A stretch of 64,000 nucleotides of DNA from NCBI GenBank assembly GCA_017623295.1, contig JAGAPK010000062.1, forward strand, positions 92,566-156,565. The letters are read 5' to 3'. The first letter of the stretch is position 1; the number at the start of each line of letters is the position of its first letter. Source of the stretch: Lachnospiraceae bacterium (GTDB taxonomy: Bacteria; Bacillota; Clostridia; Lachnospirales; Lachnospiraceae). This document shows positions 34,762 to 42,562 of the stretch, piece after piece. The notes beneath the pieces are model-generated. The model saw only the letters and a list, made by a program, of their open reading frames with translations. It did no database searches and was not told the origin of the DNA. The translations under genes and the position numbers were made by a program.

Positions 34762-35493
34762 ATGATAAAAACATATTTAATGGATGTCAGACAATTGGAG
34801 AATGAAAAGGTTTATGAAAAGGCAATTTCTTTTGTGTCACCTTACAGAAGACAGAAAATTGCTTTATTAAAACATCAGAAAGATAAAAACCGAAGCCTGG
34901 GTGCGGCACTTGCGTTGCATAGGGCGCTTATGGAATACGGACTGGAAGAACGGATGATGGAGTATGACAACGGAGAACAGGGGAAGCCCTTTTTTCGTTA
35001 CTATCCTGAGATTTTCTTTTCTCTCTCTCATTCCGGTGATTATGCGATTTGCAGTGTTGGCGAAGCAGAAATTGGAAATGATATAGAGAAAGTCAAAAAC
35101 GGACGGTTACGTGTGGCAGAACGCTTTTTTGCCGAGGAAGAAAATAAATGGATTATGCAGGCGGAAACAGAGGATGAGATGGAAGAGAGAATGTTTCGCT
35201 TGTGGACCATGAAAGAAAGTTTTTTAAAAGTGACAGGACTGGGAATGTCGCTTGTGCTGAAGGATTTCACAGTCAGTATCAGAGAGAACAATGAAGTCAG
35301 TATAGGACAGCACATCAATGAAAAAAAATATTTTCTGAAGGAATATCCGATGCCGACCGATGTTGCTGTAAATGAACCGTATAAAAGTGCTGTGGATGAA
35401 CCGTATAAAATTGCGGTGTGCAGCGTATGTGATGATTTTTCACCGGAGATTATTCCGGTTCTGGCACAGGACATTTTGCATATATTTGAATAA
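34762..35493 (+). CDS. 4'-phosphopantetheinyl transferase, Sfp type
   Basis: This 243-residue enzyme would move phosphopantetheine from CoA to a carrier-protein serine. The Mg2+ site is visible as GNDIEKV (Asp107; usual form G-V-D-I-E), followed by RFFAEEE and the W-x-x-K-E-S/A motif WTMKESFLKVTGLG. The N terminus shows the RRQKI and SLGAALAL segments seen in Sfp relatives. I choose ATG 34762; the frame opens earlier but that part does not look like the family. No PKS or NRPS genes are in the window, so its carrier is either a remote cluster or acyl carrier protein. It precedes spoVAD by 60 nt. Confidence 0.88.
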   Translation: MIKTYLMDVRQLENEKVYEKAISFVSPYRRQKIALLKHQKDKNRSLGAALALHRALMEYGLEERMMEYDNGEQGKPFFRYYPEIFFSLSHSGDYAICSVGEAEIGNDIEKVKNGRLRVAERFFAEEENKWIMQAETEDEMEERMFRLWTMKESFLKVTGLGMSLVLKDFTVSIRENNEVSIGQHINEKKYFLKEYPMPTDVAVNEPYKSAVDEPYKIAVCSVCDDFSPEIIPVLAQDILHIFE

Positions 35494-35553
35494 TTTGCAG
35501 ATACTACTTCCATAACTGGGAAATAAACCGGAAGATGGAAGGAGAATTGGTAG

Positions 35554-36573
35554 ATGATAGGAAACCAGAGTATTCAGTTTGAAAATCCCCCGTATCTGAT
35601 AAACAGCGGCTCCATTGTAGGAAGCAAAGAAGGACAGGGGCCGATGGGAAAACTGTTTGATAAGGTTGGAGAAGATGACATGTTTGGAGCGCAGACATGG
35701 GAAGAGGCCGAGAGTACCTTACAGAAAGAGGCTTTACAGATTGCGCTTAATAAAGAAAATATGAAAAAGGAAGAATTGAACCTTCTTTTTGCAGGAGATT
35801 TACTGGGACAGTCGATTGCCAGTAGTTTTGGTATATCTTCTTTTCACACACCACATGTAGGCTTGTATGGAGCTTGTTCTACCTGTGGTCTTTCTATTGC
35901 AGTAGGAAGTATGGCAGTAGCGGGCGGATTTGCAGATAAAGTTGCCTGTGTGACATCCAGTCATTTTGCCAGTGCGGAGAAGGAATTTCGTTTTCCACTT
36001 GCTTATGGCAATCAGAGACCGCTTTCCGCAACATGGACAGTGACAGGAAGCGGCGCTTTTTTATTGTCTTCCAAGCCAAATCGAAAAGTGCGTGCCGTTG
36101 TGAGTGGCGTAACTTTTGGGAAAATCATGGATTATGGTGTGAAGGATTCTATGAATATGGGAGCCTGTATGGCACCGGCGGCAGCAGATACGATTAAGCA
36201 GCATTTACAGGATTTTGGCAGAAAACCGGAAGCTTATGACAAGATTATAACCGGTGACTTAGGAGCAGTTGGACAGAAATTGCTGTTTGAATTGTTACAG
36301 GAAGATGGAATTGATATTCAGAAACAGCATATGGACTGTGGGATGGAAATTTTTGACAGTGAGAAACAGAACACCAATGCAGGAGGCTCCGGTTGTGGCT
36401 GTGCAGCCGTCATATTATCTGCGTATATTTTGAAAAAAATAGAAGAAGGAGTCTGGGAACGTGTGCTTTTTCTTCCCACAGGGGCCCTTCTTAGTAAAAC
36501 GAGTTTTAATGAAGGGCAGACGATTCCCGGAATATCGCATGCTGTTGTTTTGGAACATTATAAGAATTCATAG
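35554..36573 (+). CDS. spoVAD: Stage V sporulation protein AD
   Basis: SpoVAD is part of the SpoVA channel that moves Ca-dipicolinate into the forespore and releases it in germination; it binds dipicolinate directly. The 339-residue protein has the thiolase/KAS III-like fold of the family, with blocks PPYLINSGSIVGSKEGQGP, YGACSTCGLSIAVG, CVTSSHFASAEKEFR and GSGCGCAAVI. GGAAGGAG precedes the start. spoVAC, normally adjacent, is missing here. A SigG-like element (GAATA, 18 nt, CATAACT) lies 43 nt upstream but matches its -10 consensus at only 5 of 7 positions. Confidence 0.93.
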   Translation: MIGNQSIQFENPPYLINSGSIVGSKEGQGPMGKLFDKVGEDDMFGAQTWEEAESTLQKEALQIALNKENMKKEELNLLFAGDLLGQSIASSFGISSFHTPHVGLYGACSTCGLSIAVGSMAVAGGFADKVACVTSSHFASAEKEFRFPLAYGNQRPLSATWTVTGSGAFLLSSKPNRKVRAVVSGVTFGKIMDYGVKDSMNMGACMAPAAADTIKQHLQDFGRKPEAYDKIITGDLGAVGQKLLFELLQEDGIDIQKQHMDCGMEIFDSEKQNTNAGGSGCGCAAVILSAYILKKIEEGVWERVLFLPTGALLSKTSFNEGQTIPGISHAVVLEHYKNS

Positions 36574-36598
36574 TAAACATTATAAGAATTCACAGTAA
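36555..36598 (+). repeat. 22-bp tandem duplication at the spoVAD stop codon
   Basis: Two adjacent 22-nt copies of ACATTATAAGAATTCA-TAGTAA / -CAGTAA (36555-36576 and 36577-36598) differ at one base. The first contains the last codons and the stop of spoVAD. Confidence 0.9.
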
Positions 36599-36637
36599 AA
36601 TAGAAGTGAAATAGAAGTACCGAAAGGGCAAAAAGAG

Positions 36638-36666
36638 TTGAAAAACCACGTGTCCGAATATATAAT
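36638..36666 (+). promoter_or_regulatory. SigA promoter of the second hybrid kinase
   Basis: TTGAAA (36638-36643) and consensus TATAAT (36661-36666) are separated by 17 nt, 31 nt before the start codon. Confidence 0.75.
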
Positions 36667-36696
36667 AAAAATAGTATAAAAAAAGGACACGGTAAA

Positions 36697-38997
36697 ATGA
36701 ATTTATATATTGCGTTATTTCTTTTCATCATCAGCTTTTTGATATTGCTGTGGGGATTTAAAGCAGGAATGCTTCATAATGGACGTAACAAGCAGAATGA
36801 TGCTTATTTTGTTATGTCCTTATCTACGAGTATCTGGACCGGTTCGTTGGCACTAATGATGCTGTGCACGAAGGAGCAAAGTTATATCTTTGCGGCTGCA
36901 AGCATCTGGGGTGCCCTTAATTTTACTGTGCAGGTACTTCTTTTCATGCTGTCATTACATGCAGAATCCAAGTTGTATAAAGTAATGTTTGTTTTGTGTC
37001 CGCTTGCAGGAACGATTGTATGGGCAGCACGGGTTTTTGGCAATGGTTATATTATGGTAGAAACTGAATATGGCTATTTCTACCAAGACAGAGTTTGTTT
37101 GATTAATGTGATATCTTATGGCTATATTTTTCTGCTTGCCATTGGTGCAATTATTGTTTTGTTCCACTATCGTAAGAAGTCCGTTTTAAAGAGGGAAAAG
37201 ATTTGTTTTAATATCTGGATAGTGCTGATTCTTTTCTTTGCCATAATTTTGAATGGGGTTTGTTTTGTGAATATGTTCCTGGGTGTTCCGATCAGTCCGT
37301 TTGAAGGAGTTGTTGGTTGTATTGCGAACCTGTGTTTTTATTTTATCGCAGATTATGCGGACATGATGGAATTGCCGCGTGCAAAAGTAGAATCCTATGT
37401 AACTTCTTACCTGACCACTCCGGTTGTGTTTGTGGATTATGCGGGTGATATTACCTATTATAATGAAGCGTTTGAGAAATTTTTCCATCTGGAAAATGAA
37501 AAGATTATTGGAACCAAACAGTTTTACGACAATATTCAGACAGAAGCAACTTTAGAAGAAGCGATTACATATGTACGTCAGTTGGGATTAAACACAGGTT
37601 CTTTTTCAGCGAAAACCAAAGATGGCAAGCGGGAGCTGGATATCAAATATACTATTTTGTATGACCGTTTTGGCGATACCAGATGTGTTATCAATATTAT
37701 TAATGATGTGACGGAAACGAAAGAGCTACTGCATAATCTTGAGAAACAGAAAGCACTGGCAGAAGAACACCGATTAGAGGCAGTTCGTGCCAATAAAGCA
37801 AAGAGTGATTTCCTTGCGCATATGAGCCATGAGATTCGTACCCCGATGAATGCGATTATAGGTATGAATGAAATGGTTATGCGGGAAGATATCTCAGATA
37901 AGGTGGCCGCTTATTCACAGGATATTTACAATGCGGGACAGACACTGCTTTCGCTTATCAATGATATTTTGGATTTATCCAAAATCGAATCCGGTAAAAT
38001 GGAAATTGTACCGGTTACTTACGAATTGAGTTCGTTGTTAAATGATGTTTTGAATATGGTTGCCAAGAAAGTGCAGGATAAGGAACTGCACCTTATGACA
38101 GAGGTTGCATCAGATATTCCGTATCAATTATATGGTGATGAGGTAAGAATCAGACAGATTATTCTGAATCTCATTAACAATGCGGTGAAATATACGAAAG
38201 AAGGCACTATTACATTGAAGGTAGATTGGGAGCCGAAGGATGATAATAGTTTGGAATTGAAGGTTGCAGTTATTGATACCGGTATTGGTATCAGAGAAGA
38301 AGATGTGGCAAAGCTATTCCAGAGTTTCCAAAGAGTTGATTTACGTGCAAATCGTAACATCGAAGGAACCGGACTTGGACTTTCTATTACACGACAGTTG
38401 GTAGAGCAGATGAACGGAACCATTGGCGTAAAGAGTGAGTATGGAAAAGGTTCCACATTTTCATTCAGTATTCCACAAGGAATTACCAACTCTACTCCGA
38501 TGGGAGACTTCTCGGAGGCATATAAGAAAATGCATCGTGGAAGAAACAAAAAAGTGGAAGATTTTACGGCACCAGCAGCAAAAATGTTGATTGTTGATGA
38601 TAATAGAGTGAATTTAACAGTTGCCAAAGGTTTGATTAAACCAACTCAAATTCAGGTGGATACCGCATTGAGCGGAATGGAGGCTTTAGAAAAGGTTAAG
38701 AAAAATGAATATCAGATTATTCTTTTAGATCATATGATGCCGGGCATGGATGGTGTGGAAACATTGAAGGAGACGCAGCAACAAGCAGAAAACGCAAGCA
38801 GAAATGCAGTTGTAATAGCAATGACGGCAAATGCAATATCCGGTTCCAGAGAAAAATATCTTGAAGTTGGTTTTCAAGATTACTTATCCAAGCCGATTGA
38901 TGCTATACGTTATGCAGACATGGTGAAGAAATATTTGCCGAAAGATATGATTCATATGGTGGAAGAGAGGAATGAAAATGCGGGAAATGGAGTTTAA
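36697..38997 (+). CDS. Hybrid sensor histidine kinase, 7TM plus PAS plus receiver
   Basis: The 766-residue protein has about seven membrane helices in the first 230 residues, as in 7TM histidine-kinase sensors, and a PAS-like domain (about 240-345; VVFVDYAGDITYYNEAFEKF). A coiled coil leads to HisKA with His378 in HMSHEIRTP, then HATPase with DTGIGI and GTGLGLSI boxes. The receiver has VDDNRVN and Asp678 in LLDHMMPGMDG. The kinase core and receiver are clearly paralogous to those of the kinase at 25.9 kb. No output domain is present. AAAAGGA precedes the start. Confidence 0.92.
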   Translation: MNLYIALFLFIISFLILLWGFKAGMLHNGRNKQNDAYFVMSLSTSIWTGSLALMMLCTKEQSYIFAAASIWGALNFTVQVLLFMLSLHAESKLYKVMFVLCPLAGTIVWAARVFGNGYIMVETEYGYFYQDRVCLINVISYGYIFLLAIGAIIVLFHYRKKSVLKREKICFNIWIVLILFFAIILNGVCFVNMFLGVPISPFEGVVGCIANLCFYFIADYADMMELPRAKVESYVTSYLTTPVVFVDYAGDITYYNEAFEKFFHLENEKIIGTKQFYDNIQTEATLEEAITYVRQLGLNTGSFSAKTKDGKRELDIKYTILYDRFGDTRCVINIINDVTETKELLHNLEKQKALAEEHRLEAVRANKAKSDFLAHMSHEIRTPMNAIIGMNEMVMREDISDKVAAYSQDIYNAGQTLLSLINDILDLSKIESGKMEIVPVTYELSSLLNDVLNMVAKKVQDKELHLMTEVASDIPYQLYGDEVRIRQIILNLINNAVKYTKEGTITLKVDWEPKDDNSLELKVAVIDTGIGIREEDVAKLFQSFQRVDLRANRNIEGTGLGLSITRQLVEQMNGTIGVKSEYGKGSTFSFSIPQGITNSTPMGDFSEAYKKMHRGRNKKVEDFTAPAAKMLIVDDNRVNLTVAKGLIKPTQIQVDTALSGMEALEKVKKNEYQIILLDHMMPGMDGVETLKETQQQAENASRNAVVIAMTANAISGSREKYLEVGFQDYLSKPIDAIRYADMVKKYLPKDMIHMVEERNENAGNGV

Positions 38998-39208
38998 GAT
39001 GGAACGCCCCGGTTTATTAAAAAAGGGAGACCATATTACCGTAACAGAAGGTGTATTGCCAAGTAACTATTATTACACAATAAATCCGGCACTTGCTATG
39101 TCGGGAAACTATCCTTTCCGTGAAAGAATGTTAGAAAGGGAAGGAGAAGTTGTGGAAGTCATTGAAAACGCCAGAGGTTTCTATGTAAAGGCAAGATTTG
39201 GCGAGTAA
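38978..39208 (+). CDS. Small conserved protein of unknown function
   Basis: This 76-residue protein overlaps the kinase 3' end. It is basic at the start and contains KKGDHITVTEGVLPSNYYYT and REGEVVEVIENARGFYVKARF, a pattern suggesting a small beta-barrel (SH3-like or KOW-like) fold. ATGs at 38972, 38978, 38987 and 38999 are all possible; AGAGAGG favours 38978. It precedes ridA by 37 nt. I do not recognise a function. Confidence 0.7.
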   Translation: MREMEFKMERPGLLKKGDHITVTEGVLPSNYYYTINPALAMSGNYPFRERMLEREGEVVEVIENARGFYVKARFGE

Positions 39209-39245
39209 TATAAAAGTAATATAAATAAGAAAAGAGGAGAAAATT

Positions 39246-39623
39246 ATGTTAAAAAAAGTAACGACAGACAAAGCACCAGCAGCAATTGGACCATATTCAC
39301 AGGGAATTATTGTAGATAAGATGTTATTTGCATCAGGACAGATTCCGATTAATCCGGCAACCGGAGAGATTAACGGTAGTAACATTACAGAGCAGGCAGA
39401 GCAGGCAATCAAAAATGTAGGTGAAATCTTAAAAGAAGCAGGAACAGATTACACCAAAGTTGTAAAAACTACATGCTTTTTGGCTGAAATGGCTGATTTT
39501 GCAGCGTTTAATGCCGTATATGAAAAATATTTTACAGAGAAACCGGCAAGAAGCTGTGTTGCAGTAAAACAGCTTCCAAAAGATGTGCTTTGTGAGGTGG
39601 AAGTCATTGCTTACCTCGGATAA
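39246..39623 (+). CDS. ridA: RidA family enamine/imine deaminase
   Basis: RidA hydrolyses reactive 2-aminoacrylate and related imines formed by PLP enzymes. The 125-residue protein has the trimeric YjgF/RidA fold with APAAIGPYSQGI at the start, the substrate Arg in ARSCVAVKQLP (about 102-112), and the terminal Glu in EVEVIAYL. It overlaps the following kinase-like gene by about 40 nt, so translation is probably coupled. Confidence 0.94.
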   Translation: MLKKVTTDKAPAAIGPYSQGIIVDKMLFASGQIPINPATGEINGSNITEQAEQAIKNVGEILKEAGTDYTKVVKTTCFLAEMADFAAFNAVYEKYFTEKPARSCVAVKQLPKDVLCEVEVIAYLG

Positions 39624-40140
39624 CAAACAGAATATTGTTCTGATTGGAATGCCCGGAGCGGGAAAAAGCACGGTTGGCGTTGTGCTTGCGAAAAAGCTTG
39701 GTTTTTCTTTTCTGGATTCGGATTTGGTAATTCAGGAAAGAGAAGGCAAAGTCCTTCACGATATTATTTCTGAAAAAGGTCTGGAAGGCTTTTTGCAGGT
39801 GGAGGAAGAGGCAAATGCTTCTCTCAATGTTTCCAGACATGTCATTGCAACCGGTGGCAGTGTTATTTATGGAGTAAAAGCGATGGAACATCTGAAGCAG
39901 ATTGGCAAGGTAATTTATTTGCAGCTACCGTGCGAAGAAATTGCAGAACGGCTGGGGGATTTGAACCAGAGAGGCGTTGCACTCAAAGAAGGGCAAAACC
40001 TTAGCTCTCTCTATGAAGAACGCATTCCATTGTATGAAAAATATGCTGACATTACGATTTCATGCGAGAAGAAAATGCTGCGGGAAATCGTTGCAGAAAT
40101 TGCACAGAAGTTTACCGGTGAGATTTTACCTGAGTCATAA
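39583..40140 (+). CDS. Shikimate kinase-like P-loop kinase
   Basis: The protein of up to 185 residues has the shikimate kinase fold: Walker A GMPGAGKST (about 22-30), the Mg/substrate motif FLDSDL, a LID region with QRG, and EERIPLYEKYAD with the conserved Arg. Two shikimate-site features are altered. The Arg in the FR-x-x-E motif is Leu (FLQVEEE), and GGG is GGS. So the substrate may not be shikimate. The start is uncertain: ATG 39583 lies inside ridA, while GTG 39592 or TTG 39607 have slightly better ribosome sites. A strong hairpin follows. Confidence 0.72.
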   Translation: MCFVRWKSLLTSDNKQNIVLIGMPGAGKSTVGVVLAKKLGFSFLDSDLVIQEREGKVLHDIISEKGLEGFLQVEEEANASLNVSRHVIATGGSVIYGVKAMEHLKQIGKVIYLQLPCEEIAERLGDLNQRGVALKEGQNLSSLYEERIPLYEKYADITISCEKKMLREIVAEIAQKFTGEILPES

Positions 40141-40173
40141 AAGAAAAGATGAATAATATGTGCGCAAATGCGG

Positions 40174-40206
40174 AAAATAACAGATAGAAATATCTGTTAT
40201 TTTTTT
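40174..40206 (+). terminator. Terminator-like hairpin 16 nt before spoVAE
   Basis: A perfect 13-bp stem (40174-40186 with 40191-40203) closed by a GAAA tetraloop is followed by T residues. It ends just before the spoVAE ribosome site AGAAGGAG (40207-40214). It should stop transcription from the ridA side, yet leaves almost no room for a spoVAE promoter. Confidence 0.8.
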
Positions 40207-40222
40207 AGAAGGAGATTGGTAT

Positions 40223-40579
40223 ATGGACTATGTAAATGCTTTCTGGGTAGGTGGTTTGATTTGCGCACTGGCACAGATTTTAATGGAAAAAACTAAAATG
40301 ATGCCTGGGCGAATTATGGTTTTATTAGTTTGTCTTGGAGCTGTTATTAGTGCTGTCGGTTTATATGAGCCGTTTCAGGAATTTGCCGGAGCCGGAGCCA
40401 GTGTACCGCTTATGGGATATGGTAATATTCTGATGAAAGGGGTAAAAGAAGCCGTAGATAAAGATGGTTTTATCGGACTTTTTAAAGGCGGTTTTACGAA
40501 CGGAGCAGTCGGTTGCAGCGCAGCGCTTGTTTTTGGTTATCTGGTAAGTTTGATTTTCCGTTCCAAAATGAAGAAGTAG
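40223..40579 (+). CDS. spoVAE: Stage V sporulation protein AE
   Basis: The 118-residue membrane protein has about four helices and matches SpoVAE(b): it opens with YVNAFWVGGLICALAQIL, and the middle carries FAGAGASVPLMGYGNILMKG. It forms the SpoVA dipicolinate channel with SpoVAC and SpoVAD in the forespore inner membrane. It lies 3.6 kb from spoVAD instead of next to it, and no spoVAC is seen in between. SigG control is expected, but I could not find a convincing promoter. Confidence 0.9.
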   Translation: MDYVNAFWVGGLICALAQILMEKTKMMPGRIMVLLVCLGAVISAVGLYEPFQEFAGAGASVPLMGYGNILMKGVKEAVDKDGFIGLFKGGFTNGAVGCSAALVFGYLVSLIFRSKMKK

Positions 40580-40668
40580 GGGTTAAAAATAAAAGATTCG
40601 AAATAGAAAGTTTAAAATAAAAAATTTAAAAAGTTGAAGATATTTGGAAAATACTTCCGTTATATTTT

Positions 40669-41223
40669 ATGAAGATGCAAAAGAGCAGAGAGGAGGCGGG
40701 GCATATTACAAGGGAAGAACAATTGACAGCGCTGATTGATTCTTACCAAAATCTTGTTTTTTCAATTTGTTATAAGATGACGGCAGATTACTTTGCAGCC
40801 GAAGATTTAGCCCAAGATACCTTCCTCTCGGCATATGAGCATTTGAAAAGCTTTGACGGGCAGCACGAAAAAGCGTGGATTTGCAGAATAGCAACCAACA
40901 AATGTATTGATTATATGTCCCATTCCGGAAGGAAAAGTATTCCAACCGAAGATATTTATCTGGAAAAAGATAAGGAACCACAGCAAGAGGGAACAACACC
41001 GGAAAATATCTGTCTGGAGCAGGAAACGAAAGAAATATTGCTTGCAAATTGTAGTCGGTTAAAACCACCATACAACGAAGTTGCAAAAGCCTATTATTAT
41101 GACGAAATGGATGCAAAAGAGATTGCGGCAAGGCGAGGACAGAATGTCAAAACAATACAGACGCAGATTTACAGAGCAAGAGGCATGCTACGGAAAATTT
41201 ATAGAAAGGAGAACAGCGCATGA
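40669..41223 (+). CDS. RNA polymerase sigma factor, ECF subfamily
   Basis: The 184-residue protein has region 2 with YFAAEDLAQDTFLSAY and WICRIATNKCIDY, a Pro/Gln-rich linker, and region 4 with MDAKEIAARRGQNVKTIQTQIYRARG. No region 1 or 3 is present, as in ECF factors. The ATG start has AGAGAGGAGG only downstream of it, so the true start could differ slightly. It overlaps the anti-sigma-like gene by 4 nt (ATGA), the usual arrangement for a sigma/anti-sigma pair. Confidence 0.9.
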   Translation: MKMQKSREEAGHITREEQLTALIDSYQNLVFSICYKMTADYFAAEDLAQDTFLSAYEHLKSFDGQHEKAWICRIATNKCIDYMSHSGRKSIPTEDIYLEKDKEPQQEGTTPENICLEQETKEILLANCSRLKPPYNEVAKAYYYDEMDAKEIAARRGQNVKTIQTQIYRARGMLRKIYRKENSA

Positions 41224-41684
41224 GTGATAATATAAAGTACATATTTAAAGAAAAAGAATATCTGTCGGACGAAGCATTAGAACAGCTTATTGCGGAAGTG
41301 GAAGCAGAACCGTTAATGCATCCGCCGAAAGATTTCAAAAATGAAATTCTGCAGAAATTACGGCGGAAAAGGAAACACAGAAAAGATGCGCAATTGTTTC
41401 TCTATAGTATAAAAGTAGTTGCAGCATCAGCGGCAGCCTTACTGATTCTGATTACAGTACCGCAGAATATTTATTCACAGGAAAATGTAACGCAGCGAAG
41501 CATTGAACATCAGGTCAGAGTCAAAGAGAACACACAGAGGGTATCCGAAAAGGAACGGACTTTTGAACAAAATATTACATATAATCTGAATCGGAAAGTA
41601 AATGGATATTTTGGCGAACTAAACGACAAATTAAATCAATGGATGAAAATGGAGGTAATTGACAATGAAAAGGAAGAAAAATAG
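41220..41684 (+). CDS. Putative anti-sigma factor, single membrane segment
   Basis: This 154-residue protein has a cytoplasmic N-terminal part (about 1-60) with Glu/Leu-rich helices, one membrane helix (about 64-82) and an extracytoplasmic Glu/Arg-rich tail. Size, topology and position right behind an ECF sigma gene suggest an anti-sigma factor. There is no HxxxCxxC zinc motif, so it is not a ZAS-type anti-sigma. AAAGGAG precedes the start inside the sigma gene. Confidence 0.7.
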   Translation: MSDNIKYIFKEKEYLSDEALEQLIAEVEAEPLMHPPKDFKNEILQKLRRKRKHRKDAQLFLYSIKVVAASAAALLILITVPQNIYSQENVTQRSIEHQVRVKENTQRVSEKERTFEQNITYNLNRKVNGYFGELNDKLNQWMKMEVIDNEKEEK

Positions 41685-42237
41685 ATTTTTATTATTTTGT
41701 ATTTCATGGCTTCCGGGTTGCGGAGAAATGTATTTAGGTTTTATGAAAAGAGGTGTCAGTCTGTTAACACTTTTTTCGTTAGGTATGATGGTGGCAATTA
41801 TTACCAATATGGGCGTGTTGTCTTTGATACCGGTAATTCTTTGGGCATACAGCTTTTTTGAAGCCAATAATCTTGGTGGTTTGCCGGATGAAGAGTTTCA
41901 TCGTGTAGAAGATAAATATATGTTTGGTCTGGATAGCATGGAAATGGATTCTATCAAAAATTCACTGATGGGTAAATATCGAAAAGGTCTTGCAATTGTT
42001 CTGATTTTGCTTGGTATCAATCTGTTGTGGAATGTTATCTGCGATATTTTATATGATATTTTCTATATGTTTGAGTTATCCGATTACTTCTATGAGATTA
42101 CAAGCAGTATCGGAAATGGTGTTACAAGAGTTGCAATTGGAGTAGCGATTATCTGGTTCGGTGTCAAATTGATTAAGGGCAAAAAAGTGGAACTGGAAGA
42201 GGCTGAAAAGGTAGAGGAAATCGGAGATGGAAAATAA
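41665..42237 (+). CDS. Multi-pass membrane protein of the ECF sigma module
   Basis: This 190-residue protein has a first hydrophobic pair (about 5-55) with FCISWLPGCGEMYLGFMKRG, similar to TM2-like domains, a soluble loop (about 60-105), and two more helices. ATG 41665 follows GGAGGTAA; an alternative TTG lies two codons upstream. It overlaps the anti-sigma-like gene and the next gene, so all four genes form one unit. Function unknown; an envelope-stress target or sensor is inferred. Confidence 0.75.
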   Translation: MKRKKNRFLLFCISWLPGCGEMYLGFMKRGVSLLTLFSLGMMVAIITNMGVLSLIPVILWAYSFFEANNLGGLPDEEFHRVEDKYMFGLDSMEMDSIKNSLMGKYRKGLAIVLILLGINLLWNVICDILYDIFYMFELSDYFYEITSSIGNGVTRVAIGVAIIWFGVKLIKGKKVELEEAEKVEEIGDGK

Positions 42238-42547
42238 AGAAACGACAGTAAGTATTCACAGAGTCGGCACCACCACATGCGGAATTATCCTTGTATTATA
42301 TGGCGTTTTGTTCCTGTTACATATGATTCTGCCGACTATGAATTATCAGAGAATTTTTGAATTCTGGCCAATGATTCTGATTGTACTTGGCATAGAAATT
42401 CTTGCTGGTTGTGTGAAAAAGCAGAAGGATACACCGAAGTATGTTTATGACTTTCCGGCAATTTTATTGGTTATGATGCTTGCTTTCTTTGCTATGTTGA
42501 TGGCAGCCGTAGATTTCGGATTGAAGCAAGGTGGCATCTGGATTTAA
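42227..42547 (+). CDS. Small membrane protein, LiaF/LiaI-like transmembrane domain
   Basis: This 106-residue protein has three hydrophobic segments (about 18-36, 42-60 and 77-97). The motif IFEFWPMILIVLGIEIL resembles the LiaI/LiaF-like transmembrane region (DUF5668 type) of cell-envelope stress systems. It is the last gene of the ECF unit and overlaps its neighbour by 11 nt. Confidence 0.7.
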   Translation: MENKETTVSIHRVGTTTCGIILVLYGVLFLLHMILPTMNYQRIFEFWPMILIVLGIEILAGCVKKQKDTPKYVYDFPAILLVMMLAFFAMLMAAVDFGLKQGGIWI

Positions 42548-42562
42548 AACAAAAGAGGATAT

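Noticed and set aside
35488-35517. SigG promoter for spoVAD
   Set aside because: GAATA with 18-nt spacing is good, but CATAACT fits the -10 consensus at only 5 of 7 positions, so I did not list it as a feature.
36649-36691. Inverted repeat CGTGTCC/GGACACG around the hybrid-kinase promoter
   Set aside because: Only 7 bp, one arm lies in the promoter spacer and one at the ribosome site, so no RNA hairpin forms; probably chance.
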